DNA of 64,000 nt from Shewanella sp. NFH-SH190041 (GCF_024363255.1 NZ_AP026070.1:682001-746000); one strand, 5' to 3'; shown: positions 18,526-27,464, counted from the first letter of the stretch. A program made the numbers and translations. Notes: generated from the letters alone by a model not told the origin.

Positions 18526-18725
18526 GCGTCTTTTGACCTTTCAAATTTGTTTTTGCAGCGAATTGAGGATGCTTTATACAAGGCAGAGGTTTTGATTAGG
18601 TAGTGTTGTGCTGCTTGATAAGCCGATAATGCAGTAGAAAGGCATCTCAAACGCCGCCCACTCGCTGCGATTAAAACGCTTTTATCTCAAACAAAATTTA
18701 ACAGCGAAAGGTCAACAGATCCTAC
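18526..18725 (+). repeat. MITE-like repeat, copy B
   Basis: About 200 bp. It starts near GTCTTTTGACCTTTCAAATTTG and ends GAAAGGTCAACAGATCCTA, with the same inner blocks as copy A (TTTATACAAGGCAGAG, GATAAGCCGATAA, AGATTAAAACGCTTTT-like). It is shorter because it lacks the segment carrying TTGCTTAGCATAAC of copy A. No coding capacity. Confidence 0.75.
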
Positions 18726-18900
18726 TCGTTGCCTGGAAATACAGGTCATTTTACGCTTTTCCCCCGAATAAAGCCGATTCGACCCTAAACAGGTCAAAAC
18801 TCAGGCTTGAGATGACTAATACTGTGTATTTAATGCGGAGTTTATTGTTTAGGTGCTGTTTTATTGTTCTTAACTCGGGTAAGTCTGTTGGGGCATCTGT

Positions 18901-19169
18901 CTAGGGTTTGTTGACCTTTCAAGTTTGTTTTTGCAGCGATTTGAGGGTTCTTTATACAAGGCAGAGGCTTTGATAGCTAGTGCGCTACCTGATAAGCCGA
19001 TAACGCCGTAGAAAGGTGCCTCAAACGCTGCCCGCAGGGTTCGGCTAAAAGTGTTTTACGCTTTGTTGAGTGGTTCTTGCTTAGCATAACTAGACGACAA
19101 ACCACTCGTCGCGATTAAAACGCTTTTATCTCGAACAAAATTTAATCACGAAACGTCAACAGACCCTAG
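18901..19169 (+). repeat. MITE-like repeat, copy A (reference copy)
   Basis: 269-bp element with terminal inverted repeats CTAGGGTTTGTTGACCTTTC (18901-18920) and GAAACGTCAACAGACCCTAG (19150-19169); 18 of 20 positions are complementary. Both ends carry CTAG, in keeping with a TA- or CTAG-directed target as used by some IS5-family elements. It contains no open frame for a transposase. Four other copies in the window share its interior. Confidence 0.8.
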
Positions 19170-19349
19170 GTATATTGAGTATTTATTGCACTGCGGAAGT
19201 GATATCTGCCTGATTTTAGCGATTATTGTGTAAGGCATTATGTAAATGCTATCCAAGGGTCGTTTTACATAACAAAGTATTTCTGCAGGTGTCATAGGTG
19301 GTCTGAGTCACGGCATGACTGCAGGAAAAATCCAAGGGAGCCATAAAAG

Positions 19350-20633
19350 ATGATGTCTTATAACGCTCGGGTGGCTAAAAATATTGCCCGGATCCGACAG
19401 CAGGTTGATGACTGTTGCTCTCAGGATGAGCTGGTTGCTCTGATTGAGCAGATAGCAACAACCAAAGAACCGTTGGATTATCGTGATAAGCCATATTGGT
19501 GTTTTTGCGGGCTATCTATCCTACTGGGCATTGTGGCGCTTTGGTGTGGTGGTTGGGGCAATAGCTTGTCACCATTTTGGTTATCCCTGGGTAATAGGCT
19601 GCTTGAAAGCAGTGGTTACTGGTACCCGGCATTGGTGTTGCTTACGCTAGGGTGTTGGTTGGCCGATCATCATTTGGTTCCTCCACTACCGGGCCGTGGG
19701 TGGTTGCAACGGGCGATATGGCTGATTGCTGGGGCTGGAATTGGCTTGCTTCCTATGTGGCAACATTTTTATTGGCAGGGGTATTTTGCTTTTATTGGCA
19801 ATTTATTACCTATTCCAGGTCCTTTGTTAGGTATGGCTGCGCATAATTTTCTGTTAGGTGGTGGGGTATTATTCTGGTTAATGCAGCGGCTAGGCTGGCG
19901 TGATGCTGTTTCTCAGCAAATTTTTATCCGGGATGCACTGCTTAATAATCAATTAACCCCGGTTGGTAATGAGCATTATGCTGATTTATATCAGGCGCTA
20001 GCAGCAGATTTTGTTGATTTTGAACGGGGTAATGATGTCCGGGAAATTTGTGCCCTGTACCATGGTCAATATCAAGGACGTTGTCATCATTTTGATTATC
20101 AACTGTATAAATTCCATTATGTGGTGAAAAAGACAGTTACGACTAAAGACAGTGAGGGGAATGAAACCAGTCGGACACAACGGCGTGATTATTACCGTTA
20201 TGGCATAGTGTTGGATTTTCCCTATCGTACCAATTTGTGTTTGAAAGCGTGTGCTGATATCAGCCCTAAAGGAAAACGTTACCGCGGCAGCAGTAATGAC
20301 TTTAATCATATCTTTACTGTCTATACAGCAAATTTGAATGAGGCGGCCCGGCTGTTATCTCCGGTGTTGGAAGAAAGATTGACACAGCTAGGGCAGTATT
20401 TTCGTTCTATGGTGTTGCAAATAAATGGTGCCGGTCGATTATGTTTGGCCGTGGATAATGATCTGCTACAGGCTAAACGTCAGCATAGTTTGAAAAATCC
20501 AACTGAATTTGCCGCAGAAATTGCCGGCCACACAGATTTTGCTTTGTTGTCAGCCTTGCTTGATACCGTGCATGAGATGAAACGTTTTTGTGATAATAAT
20601 TTTGCCGTTAAGACGGCATCCCATGATGAGTAA
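19350..20633 (+). CDS. Membrane protein with DUF3137-like domain, paired with LemA
   Basis: 427 residues. The N-terminal third is cytosolic and charged (MSYNARVAKNIARIRQQ), followed by four hydrophobic spans between about 45 and 180, and then a large soluble domain with motifs CALYHGQYQGR and DYYRYGIVLDFPYR. I read it as DUF3137-like because of these motifs and because such genes often sit next to lemA, but the match is from memory and only moderate. The lemA-family gene starts 6 bp after its stop. Function is unknown, probably an envelope complex. Confidence 0.55.
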   Translation: MMSYNARVAKNIARIRQQVDDCCSQDELVALIEQIATTKEPLDYRDKPYWCFCGLSILLGIVALWCGGWGNSLSPFWLSLGNRLLESSGYWYPALVLLTLGCWLADHHLVPPLPGRGWLQRAIWLIAGAGIGLLPMWQHFYWQGYFAFIGNLLPIPGPLLGMAAHNFLLGGGVLFWLMQRLGWRDAVSQQIFIRDALLNNQLTPVGNEHYADLYQALAADFVDFERGNDVREICALYHGQYQGRCHHFDYQLYKFHYVVKKTVTTKDSEGNETSRTQRRDYYRYGIVLDFPYRTNLCLKACADISPKGKRYRGSSNDFNHIFTVYTANLNEAARLLSPVLEERLTQLGQYFRSMVLQINGAGRLCLAVDNDLLQAKRQHSLKNPTEFAAEIAGHTDFALLSALLDTVHEMKRFCDNNFAVKTASHDE

Positions 20634-20639
20634 AAATAG

Positions 20640-21206
20640 ATGACTACAGGTATGATTGTACTGGTTTTGTTTGGCTTGCTGATCGTCGGCACCATTGTTA
20701 GCTATAACGGTATTATTAGCCGTTTTAATGCGGTAGACCGGGCTTGGGCTTCGGTACTGAGTCAGGAGCGGCAAAAGAATAATATTATTCCTCATATTGA
20801 GAAATTAGTTGCGGGTTATCAAGGGCATGAAAACGAAGTGCTAACTCGGGTTACTGCGTTGCGTCAAACTCTGGGACAGATGGGGAGCGAGATCGATGCG
20901 GATGCGCTCAGCCGCGCAGAACAGCAAACCGCTCATGTGCTTCAGGGGCTGCAGATGACCGTGGAGGCTTACCCGGATTTAAAAGCATCTGAAGTTTATA
21001 TGTCGTTAATGGCTGAAATTTCGGAACAACAAGAACAAATTGGTGCGGCAATCCGTATTTTTAATGCCAATGTGGAAGATTTTAATAATGCCATTGAAAC
21101 GTTTCCCGGAGTCCTGGTAAACAATGTATTGGCCCATAAACGCAGGATCCACAGTTTTACTGATGCCCAAGCTCAAACTGAGTTTGACTATCAACCTAAT
21201 ATGTAA
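20640..21206 (+). CDS. LemA-family protein
   Basis: 188-residue protein with one N-terminal membrane span (about 5-22) and a long helical coiled-coil-rich exterior domain. Typical LemA features are visible: YNGIISRFNAVDRAWASV at the start and the late NAIETFPGVLVNN motif. The biochemical role of LemA proteins is not settled. It overlaps functionally with the upstream membrane gene, from which it is separated by 6 bp and with which it forms an operon. Confidence 0.85.
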   Translation: MTTGMIVLVLFGLLIVGTIVSYNGIISRFNAVDRAWASVLSQERQKNNIIPHIEKLVAGYQGHENEVLTRVTALRQTLGQMGSEIDADALSRAEQQTAHVLQGLQMTVEAYPDLKASEVYMSLMAEISEQQEQIGAAIRIFNANVEDFNNAIETFPGVLVNNVLAHKRRIHSFTDAQAQTEFDYQPNM

Positions 21207-21209
21207 CGG

Positions 21210-22058
21210 TTATCCCTGTTGCCAGCGTGCGATTGCGGCTGCACCGGCTCGATAGCCTGTTTGATAAGCGTTTTCCATGCTGGCAGGGGTATTGCCTAGC
21301 CGTTTGATGTGAAGGTCCGTTGGCGGGTAAATTTGTATAATGCGTACCCCCTGTGGAGGAGATGCCATTAATGCCAGCGTTTGGTTATATCTGCTATGGC
21401 GGGTAAGCATTAATGGTATTAAGGCCGGGGTCTCCTTCATCATGGCTTGGAACAGACAAGGACAAGGGGTTGCTGATTTTCGGTAATCGGCTGGGCGGCT
21501 GCGTAGCACCATAATTTGTGTTGCGCCGCGGCGGATAGCCTCTGCGACAGGAATCGCATCACTGACCCCGCCATCAACATAGTCTTGTCCGGCCAGTGTG
21601 ACGCCATTACGATAGACTATTGGTACGGCGCTGGAGGCTTTCATGGTGTCAATTAGCCTGTCGACTGTCGGGCAGTGATATTCCGCTTGCCCACTTTGCC
21701 TATGTGTTACCCCGAGGAAAAAAGGCCGTTTTTCAGCTTGCAACGCCTCGATATCCATCCCCAGTTCATGCAAGGTGATCTGCCACATCCAGTCCAGATC
21801 CATCAGATTGCCACCGCGCAGAAATTGCCATGGGGTTATAAAGTTGCCCCGACAACTATAGTCAGTGTAAATCTGCCGGTTACGGCGTGGCATTTTAGCC
21901 AGAAAGGCCGCTAGGTTGCTGGCGCCGGCTGAGACGCCCCAGAAACTGTCAAAGGGGCTAAAGTCATGATCCAGAAAGTAATCCAGTATGCCGCAGGAGT
22001 AGACGCCGCGCATGGCGCCACCTTCTACAATCAGGGCTGAGGGGCCGATATTTTCCAT
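21210..22058 (-). CDS. Patatin-like phospholipase
   Basis: 282-residue serine acyl-hydrolase with the patatin dyad. The oxyanion loop is GGAMRG (13-18), the nucleophile elbow is GVSAG (S43) and the catalytic aspartate lies in YVDGGVSDAIP (about 168). It most resembles the YjjU branch of bacterial patatins. No signal peptide or export partner is evident, so it is probably cytoplasmic. Substrate is unknown, likely phospholipid acyl chains. It ends convergently with the LemA gene. Confidence 0.88.
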   Translation of the reverse strand: MENIGPSALIVEGGAMRGVYSCGILDYFLDHDFSPFDSFWGVSAGASNLAAFLAKMPRRNRQIYTDYSCRGNFITPWQFLRGGNLMDLDWMWQITLHELGMDIEALQAEKRPFFLGVTHRQSGQAEYHCPTVDRLIDTMKASSAVPIVYRNGVTLAGQDYVDGGVSDAIPVAEAIRRGATQIMVLRSRPADYRKSATPCPCLFQAMMKETPALIPLMLTRHSRYNQTLALMASPPQGVRIIQIYPPTDLHIKRLGNTPASMENAYQTGYRAGAAAIARWQQG

Positions 22059-22259
22059 CTGTCAGACTGGGTTATAGACACATTGATAAAGATTGTATCT
22101 TGCCTGTTGGTTTGTGCCTATATGTCGGCTCTTGTCAATTTTATCTTTTATATATCTTGGTTTGTCAGTGGAACAATATTTTCTGTAACGGGAGGTGAGG
22201 CGGCAGAGGTTATGCAGAATATGGTATAACAGCGCATCTTTTTTCTGGGGAAATGGCAA

Positions 22260-22616
22260 TTGTCCAAAGTAAAACAATTTGTTGCCGGTTATTTGTCACG
22301 GCATAAAACCGGTCTTATCTTGCTGCTGGTTGCATTTGTGCTGGGAGCATATGCTGCCCACTGGTGCAGTCAGACTTTTTTTCATGAAAATCGCTATCCC
22401 TTGTATCAAGAGCTGGATGTGATTTATGGCTGTGCCCATGCAGGTAATGCCGTCATTGCGCAAAACTCAGATAAAGAGCGGACTCGTATTTGTGCTTGTG
22501 CTTTACATGAAAGTCAGCGGCATGTGGATTACCGCACTTATCAAAATAATTATGGTGTGTTTAATCAGTATTTTGGTCCGGCGTTGCAACGCTGTGCTAA
22601 GGATGCAGGCTTCTGA
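22260..22616 (+). CDS. Small membrane-anchored hypothetical protein
   Basis: 118 residues with one N-terminal span (about 17-38) and an extracytoplasmic domain containing four cysteines (CSQ, CAHA, CACA, CAKD) and several histidines; the spacing does not form CXXCH. I do not recognise it. The start is a TTG at 22260 supported by GGGGA eight bases upstream; there is no in-frame ATG. A strong hairpin terminator follows its stop. Confidence 0.6.
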   Translation: MSKVKQFVAGYLSRHKTGLILLLVAFVLGAYAAHWCSQTFFHENRYPLYQELDVIYGCAHAGNAVIAQNSDKERTRICACALHESQRHVDYRTYQNNYGVFNQYFGPALQRCAKDAGF

Positions 22617-22662
22617 TTGACTGCTGTAGGTGTGAAATACAAACAGTTGAGGCTTTTGCTTT

Positions 22663-22704
22663 AGCAATAAAAAAGACCGCTGTTAAGCGGTCTTTTTTAT
22701 TGCT
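22663..22704. terminator. Strong bidirectional rho-independent terminator
   Basis: An 18-bp perfect stem AGCAATAAAAAAGACCGC (22663-22680) pairs with its complement at 22687-22704 around a 6-base loop. T-runs on both strands serve the convergent genes at 22616 (plus) and 22756 (minus). Confidence 0.95.
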
Positions 22705-22755
22705 GTTAACTGACGAAAAGCTCGGAATGGTCAGTTAGATAAATGCACTGTGGAT

Positions 22756-23967
22756 TTATGCCTGAGACAGTTTGGCACCGCGGGCAGATTCAGTGCCAGG
22801 CATGCGTATGGTCAGAATAATGGCCATAGAAACAATCAGCAAAGCTAGCATCAGGTAGAAGGTGGCGCTGAAGCCGCCGAACAGTGAGGCAACAATCGAG
22901 CCGATAAAGCTGCCAAAACCAAAGTTCAGGTAAATCAGACCATAGTTTTTAGTCAGGTTATTCAGGCCGAAGAAATCACTGACCAGTGATGGGAATACGG
23001 TAATGGTGCCACCGAAACAGAAGGCGACACAGCCAATTGCCGCATAGAAACTGAGCGCGTTAAGGTGGGCGAACAACAAGGCGCAAACACCGACTAGACA
23101 AACGGCCAGAGCGATAGCCAGCACTTTGGTACGGGCGATTTTATCGGACAGTACCCCAAGTACCAGACGGCCACTTAAGTTGGCAACGGCAATCACAGCC
23201 ACGGCAGATGCTGCACTGGCAACTGACAGGTGGACATAACTTTGGCCGATATCTTTGGCTACCCCGATAACATATAGGCCACTCATACAGACGGTCAGGA
23301 ATACCAGTGCCAGCATCCAGAACTGTGGTTGGCGAACGGCTTCTGCCAAGGTGTAATCACGGTTACTGCTGGTGGCATTGCTCTGGGCTTGCTGCACTGG
23401 TGCATCTTGCATCAGCATCCCACCGAAGATCACCATACCCATGGCAATCAGTCCCCAGATATCAAAGGCATGTTCCAGCCCTGTGTGGGTCAGCAGATAC
23501 ATATTGATATATTTAAAGCCCAAGCTACCTAAACCATATGCTCCGATAGCACAGGCTGAAACCAGCCCTTTACGGTTGGGGAACAGTTTTACACAGTTAG
23601 ATAGGGTCATCAGATAGCCGGTACCGTCAGCAAACCCGATCAGTAGACCGGCAAACACATACAGTAGCATCAGATTTGAAGCGTGAGCGGTCAGTAGCAA
23701 ACTGGCACCTAACAGTACCCCGGCGGCCATGGTCACTTTACGAACGCCAAACCTTTCTTGCATTTTGCCGGATAGCGATGACGCCACCGCCAGTGCCAAG
23801 CTCATGATCCCGAAGGAGAAGGCCACTTTACTGACGGGTTGCTCCAGCTTGTCAGCCAATTGGGCATTAAATAAGCTCCAGGTGTAAACGGAACCCAGGG
23901 CAAACTGGGTGATCACTGTGCCGATGAGGGTGAGCATGCGGCTGCGGTTGGATAACTGGGTAGCCAT
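22756..23967 (-). CDS. yhjX: OFA/MFS transporter YhjX (pyruvate-responsive)
   Basis: 403-residue inner-membrane transporter with about 12 spans, closely matching E. coli YhjX as I recall it: RMLTLIGTVITQFALGSVYTW at the N-terminus, DKLEQPVSKVAFSFG, and FGGTITVFPSLVSDFFGLNN. In E. coli it is the main target of the YpdAB two-component system, induced by extracellular pyruvate. Here ypdB and ypdA lie directly upstream on the same strand, and a tandem YpdB-type box precedes its promoter. Ribosome-binding site AAGGAG precedes the ATG. Transported substrate is not firmly known. Confidence 0.92.
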   Translation of the reverse strand: MATQLSNRSRMLTLIGTVITQFALGSVYTWSLFNAQLADKLEQPVSKVAFSFGIMSLALAVASSLSGKMQERFGVRKVTMAAGVLLGASLLLTAHASNLMLLYVFAGLLIGFADGTGYLMTLSNCVKLFPNRKGLVSACAIGAYGLGSLGFKYINMYLLTHTGLEHAFDIWGLIAMGMVIFGGMLMQDAPVQQAQSNATSSNRDYTLAEAVRQPQFWMLALVFLTVCMSGLYVIGVAKDIGQSYVHLSVASAASAVAVIAVANLSGRLVLGVLSDKIARTKVLAIALAVCLVGVCALLFAHLNALSFYAAIGCVAFCFGGTITVFPSLVSDFFGLNNLTKNYGLIYLNFGFGSFIGSIVASLFGGFSATFYLMLALLIVSMAIILTIRMPGTESARGAKLSQA

Positions 23968-24063
23968 AGTAAACTCCTTGGGAGTGAATACAAACGGCGT
24001 CTTTCGACGTCCTCATGGCACCCACCATACCCCCTGTATGCGCTGCTACAAGGGGGTTACGGG

Positions 24064-24121
24064 ATTATAAAATGAGATGCAGCTTGGAGGCATGAAATGC
24101 AATATGCCGGCATGAATTACA
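24064..24121 (-). promoter_or_regulatory. YpdB-type tandem box and promoter of yhjX
   Basis: Read on the minus strand, TGTAATTCAT (24112-24121) and TGCATTTCAT (24092-24101) are two direct repeats 20 bp apart. The second matches the E. coli YpdB half-site GGCATTTCAT in 9 of 10 bases, the first in 7 of 10. A perfect -10 TATAAT sits at 24064-24069, and the -35 (24087-24092) is poor, as expected for an activated promoter. The distal repeat overlaps the last bases of ypdB. Leader RNA would be about 90 bases. Confidence 0.65.
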
Positions 24122-24839
24122 ACTGCATCAACTCGCGAAAGGTTTTTAAATTAGAGCGGCTGACCGGGATCTCCCCGGGCACATCTTTTAGTTTCAGCAG
24201 ATAAGTTGAGTTAACCCACGGAATGATTTCGCGGATTTGTGCCAGTTGCACACAGTAAGAGCGGTGACAGCGAAAAAAATCATTGGCGGGCAGGCGTTCA
24301 GTCAGTTCACTGATGGTGAGTGGCAGGGTGAATTCACCTGCCGCGGTAAAGACTCGGGTAATCTTTTCATCTGCCTGCGCGTAGCAAAGCTGTGTAACAG
24401 GGGTGATATGGATGCGGCCATCCCGTTGCAGATTGAGCTGCAGTGGCGGCGCGCTCGTCTGTATCGCAGCTTGTGGCTCGGCAGAGGCTGTCAGTTTATC
24501 CAATAGGCTGTTAATGCGACTTTCGCTGATCGGCTTAAGGAGATAATCAAAGGCTTCCAGCTCAAAAGCATCAACGGCAAATTCCTTGTATGCCGTGGTG
24601 AAGACAATGCGCGGTGGTTGACGAAATTGATGGATATTGCGTGCCAGCAGCATGCCATCAATCGATGGGATCTGAATGTCGAGAAACACAATATCAACAC
24701 TATGGTTTTGCAGGTATTTAAAGGCTTCCAGCCCATCATCAAAGCTGGCGACAATATCAATATTACCGTGTTTGCCAATGAGATAAGCCAGCTCCTCCCT
24801 CGCCAGATATTCATCTTCCACTATCATGGCTTTTAGCAT
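24117..24839 (-). CDS. ypdB: LytTR response regulator YpdB
   Basis: 240-residue transcription activator. The receiver domain (1-120) has D54 as phosphoacceptor, acidic D9/E8 (VEDE) and K102 (LLKP). The C-terminal LytTR DNA-binding domain includes FFRCHRSYCVQ and IPVSRSNLKTFR. It matches E. coli YpdB as I recall it. It overlaps ypdA by 7 bp, so the pair is translationally coupled, and it ends just before the yhjX promoter. Confidence 0.94.
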   Translation of the reverse strand: MLKAMIVEDEYLAREELAYLIGKHGNIDIVASFDDGLEAFKYLQNHSVDIVFLDIQIPSIDGMLLARNIHQFRQPPRIVFTTAYKEFAVDAFELEAFDYLLKPISESRINSLLDKLTASAEPQAAIQTSAPPLQLNLQRDGRIHITPVTQLCYAQADEKITRVFTAAGEFTLPLTISELTERLPANDFFRCHRSYCVQLAQIREIIPWVNSTYLLKLKDVPGEIPVSRSNLKTFRELMQL

Positions 24840-26494
24840 GATTCCTGCTCCTTATTGACATAAAAACTGATTTCAGTGCCTTGACTGAGTTGCTTAATAT
24901 GCAAGCCCTCGCCATAGAGCATTATCAGGCGGCGGTGGACATTTTGCAGCCCGATATGGTTGCTTTCCATCGTACCTTGCTGCAGTTTCGCCAGCACTTC
25001 ATCACTGATCCCGACCCCGGTATCCCGGATGGTGATTTTTATCTGTTGCTCCTGTTGTTTTACCTGAATAGTGACTTGTCCCGGCCCCCGTGCCTTTTGG
25101 ATACCATGGATAATGGCATTTTCCACTAATGGTTGGATCAGTAAGGTAGGGATACGGGGGTGGACAGGATCAATATCGAAAATCACCGTCAGTTTATCGC
25201 CAAATCGGGCCTGCTCAATGGCGACATAATCATGTACCTGTTTCAATTCTTCTTGAATATCAATCAGGTCATCATCCCGTTGTAGGCTATAACGCATAAA
25301 ATCAGCCAGATTGGCGATCAATTCCCGGGCTCGACCGGGGTTGATCCGCACTAGGGTGGAGATGGCATTAAGGGCATTGAACAGGAAATGTGGATTGATT
25401 TTGGCCTGTAGAGCCGAAAATTCTGCTTTGGCCGCCATGTCTTTGAGCTGATCAACCCGGGACACTTCCATTTGGGTGGAGATCAATTGCGACAGACCGA
25501 TAGCCATCTCTTTAAGTGCTGCGCGAACTTTATCCGGCTCACGGTAAAAGATTTTCAGGGTACCGGTGACAGTGCCGTTTTCCCGCAGCGGGATAATCAG
25601 CAACGAATGAAAATCATGAATATTGAGGTTGTTACTGATGATTTGCTCACCGGTTTCCACCGCTCTGCGGGTCATATTGCTGATCTTATGGTAAGCGTCG
25701 AGGAAGTTTTCCTCTCCCACCCCGACATAGGCAAGTACATCCCGAGTATCGGTAATGGAGACGGCATCGGCATGAGTTTCACTGCGAATAATACTGCAAA
25801 CCCGGTTAAGGGCCGCGCGGTTATTCTGGCGGAAATAGGGCAGGGTTTTATTGGCGATATCCAGTGCCTGTTTAGCTTGTCTGGCGGCTACTAAATCTTT
25901 TTCATCATCCAGATTTTGTACCAGCTTGATGATCAGACCGATACTGAGAGTGCCAAGTATCATCGGCAGAGCAATATGACGGACAATCTCCAGTGCCAGC
26001 GCTTGATCCCGCCCTAGCAGCAAGATAAGCGCCATGGTCAGACATTCACAGAACATACCGGCCATAATGCCGTAACGGACATAGTCCTGTTTATGGCAGC
26101 GAAAGTGGATCAAGGTTGCAAGTAGACCAGCAGTGACACTGGTAATTAAACAGGGTAAGGAGGTTGGGCCATCAATATCAATCAGGTATCTGTGTAGCCC
26201 TGATAATACTCCGGCTGGAATGCCCACCCAGGGGCCAAAAATAATGCCGCCGGACAAAATGGCAATAATCCGCACATTGACCAAACTGCCATCGACTTTA
26301 ATACCTGTATAGGTACTGAAAATTGCAAAGAAAATAAACAGCATGGAAATCATGGCGGTTTCCAGTGGTCGGCGGTGCTGTTTTTTGAAGATATGCTGAA
26401 ATTTGCGGTTGTGAGTCAGTAGAAACAGGGTCATCAGCATCATAGCTGCCCGTTCAAATACGGCCAACAGCATAGTGAACTGTTCGGTATACAC
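24833..26494 (-). CDS. ypdA: LytS-type sensor kinase YpdA (pyruvate sensing)
   Basis: Inner-membrane histidine kinase of about 553 residues. Five or six N-terminal spans form the 5TM-LYT sensor region (to about residue 200), then a GAF-like domain, then the LytS/HisKA_7 block INPHFLFNALNAIS, whose histidine is H369 in this numbering, and an ATPase with LIQPLVENAIIHG and DTGVGIS. It matches E. coli YpdA, which responds to extracellular pyruvate with YpdB. The GTG at 26494 is preferred over the upstream ATG because GGAG precedes it and it aligns with the E. coli start. Confidence 0.93.
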   Translation of the reverse strand: MYTEQFTMLLAVFERAAMMLMTLFLLTHNRKFQHIFKKQHRRPLETAMISMLFIFFAIFSTYTGIKVDGSLVNVRIIAILSGGIIFGPWVGIPAGVLSGLHRYLIDIDGPTSLPCLITSVTAGLLATLIHFRCHKQDYVRYGIMAGMFCECLTMALILLLGRDQALALEIVRHIALPMILGTLSIGLIIKLVQNLDDEKDLVAARQAKQALDIANKTLPYFRQNNRAALNRVCSIIRSETHADAVSITDTRDVLAYVGVGEENFLDAYHKISNMTRRAVETGEQIISNNLNIHDFHSLLIIPLRENGTVTGTLKIFYREPDKVRAALKEMAIGLSQLISTQMEVSRVDQLKDMAAKAEFSALQAKINPHFLFNALNAISTLVRINPGRARELIANLADFMRYSLQRDDDLIDIQEELKQVHDYVAIEQARFGDKLTVIFDIDPVHPRIPTLLIQPLVENAIIHGIQKARGPGQVTIQVKQQEQQIKITIRDTGVGISDEVLAKLQQGTMESNHIGLQNVHRRLIMLYGEGLHIKQLSQGTEISFYVNKEQESC

Positions 26495-26738
26495 AGAAAC
26501 TCCGACAGGGGGGTATTGCTGCATTATACGCTGAGTTACTTATATAACGCCTGTCTTAACGGGTGAATGCTGCATATATATTGATGACTTGGCTGTATTC
26601 ATGCAGAGAGCTGCACGGCTGCCAATGATGTTGGCGGTATCCAGTGCGGAAGAAAATAAATGTCAGTGAGGAGTAAGATGATTTGCAGCCGCCAGGCCGG
26701 ACGTTACCCGGCCCGCGGTTATGCAGGGTACAGCAGAT

Positions 26739-27050
26739 TTAATGATGGGCTGTTTTATGATGTTCCCGGCTGTGTTCTTTGTGATCGTGCTCTTTGACCT
26801 TATGGTGTTTATGTTCGTCATGCTCATGACGTTCATGGGTCTGAACTGGATGTTTATGGCCTTCAGGATCGCCACCGTGCTGAGTATGTGGATGGCTTTT
26901 TTCATGGTCACGCATATCGTGATGGTCTTTATCATGTTTATGTTCATGACCGTCATCGTAGCGGCGTTCCATTTTATCGTGCTCAAATTCAGCAGTGTGT
27001 TGTACACCGTGGCAAGTTTGTTTGTGTTGTCCGTCGTGAGTTTTATGCAT
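26739..27050 (-). CDS. Histidine-rich small protein (30 His in 103 residues)
   Basis: A 103-residue, highly charged protein with 30 histidines (29%), mostly in EH, KH and HH pairs, one cysteine in TCHG, and no signal peptide or membrane span. It lies downstream of a strong CRP-like box and behind AAGG. The composition resembles Hpn-type nickel/cobalt/zinc storage or chaperone proteins, so metal binding is a reasonable inference; family homology is not claimed. The two other open frames over the same DNA, one rich in Met/Phe on the plus strand, look like codon-bias artefacts. Confidence 0.7.
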   Translation of the reverse strand: MHKTHDGQHKQTCHGVQHTAEFEHDKMERRYDDGHEHKHDKDHHDMRDHEKSHPHTQHGGDPEGHKHPVQTHERHEHDEHKHHKVKEHDHKEHSREHHKTAHH

Positions 27051-27464
27051 TTTCTAATACCTTGTAATTGTTCCTGTTTTCTACGTTAGCGCACCGGGTA
27101 AATAAAAATGTGACGCAGATCACCTAAAAATCCTTGGTGAAATGAAATATCCCTCATTTGTCAGCAGGTTATAGCTTCATACTTTTCAGTGTAACAATAT
27201 GATTTATTTGTTTATTTATATTTTTCGCTGTTGCATTTTCAGCCCGGTAACGGGTTAATCTGGTGATCTTGACGGTGGGATGCTGTGCTTCGTTGCGGCA
27301 CAGCGCTGGTGAAAAAAAATACATTCAGAGTGCTTTTTTGCTGGAAATTTACCGATAGTGACACAGAGCACAGTCGGGCTGCTGGTGGGGTAATTCGCTT
27401 TTTCTGCCTTAAAGCTGTTAAAATCACCGCTTAATTTTGACCTAGAGACTAGTCAGAGACAGAT
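27051..27464. other. Intergenic region between His-rich gene and yeeN
   Basis: 414 bp. It contains the CRP-like site at 27109-27124, otherwise AT-rich sequence and no recognisable gene. The yeeN ribosome-binding site (AGAGAC) is weak. Confidence 0.5.
27109..27124. promoter_or_regulatory. CRP-like site
   Basis: TGTGA, a six-base spacer, then TCACC, flanked by A-rich sequence (AAAAATGTGACGCAGATCAC), is close to the CRP consensus TGTGA-N6-TCACA. It lies about 60 bp upstream of the His-rich gene on the minus strand. It is about 340 bp from yebC/yeeN and so more likely serves the His-rich gene. It could equally bind a paralogous CRP/FNR-type protein. Confidence 0.6.

Larger units (their letters stand above)
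18202..19349. other. Gene-free region with hairpin and two MITE-like repeats
   Basis: About 1.15 kb without a credible gene. It contains a stem TTAAGCGCCAGT/ACTGGCGCTTAA (18321-18332 with 18348-18359), then two copies of the MITE-like element at 18526-18725 and 18901-19169. The promoter of the following membrane-protein gene should lie between about 19170 and 19340, but I could not identify it. Confidence 0.7.

Noticed and set aside
26740..27050. Short periodic CAT/CAC repeats resembling a repeat array
   Set aside because: They are codon repeats of the His-rich protein, with no regular spacers, so not CRISPR or a tandem repeat.
26721..27089. Met/Phe/Val-rich 122-codon frame on the plus strand
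   Set aside because: It is the complement of the His-codon-rich gene; CAT and CAC on one strand give ATG and GTG on the other, producing an artefactual membrane-like protein.
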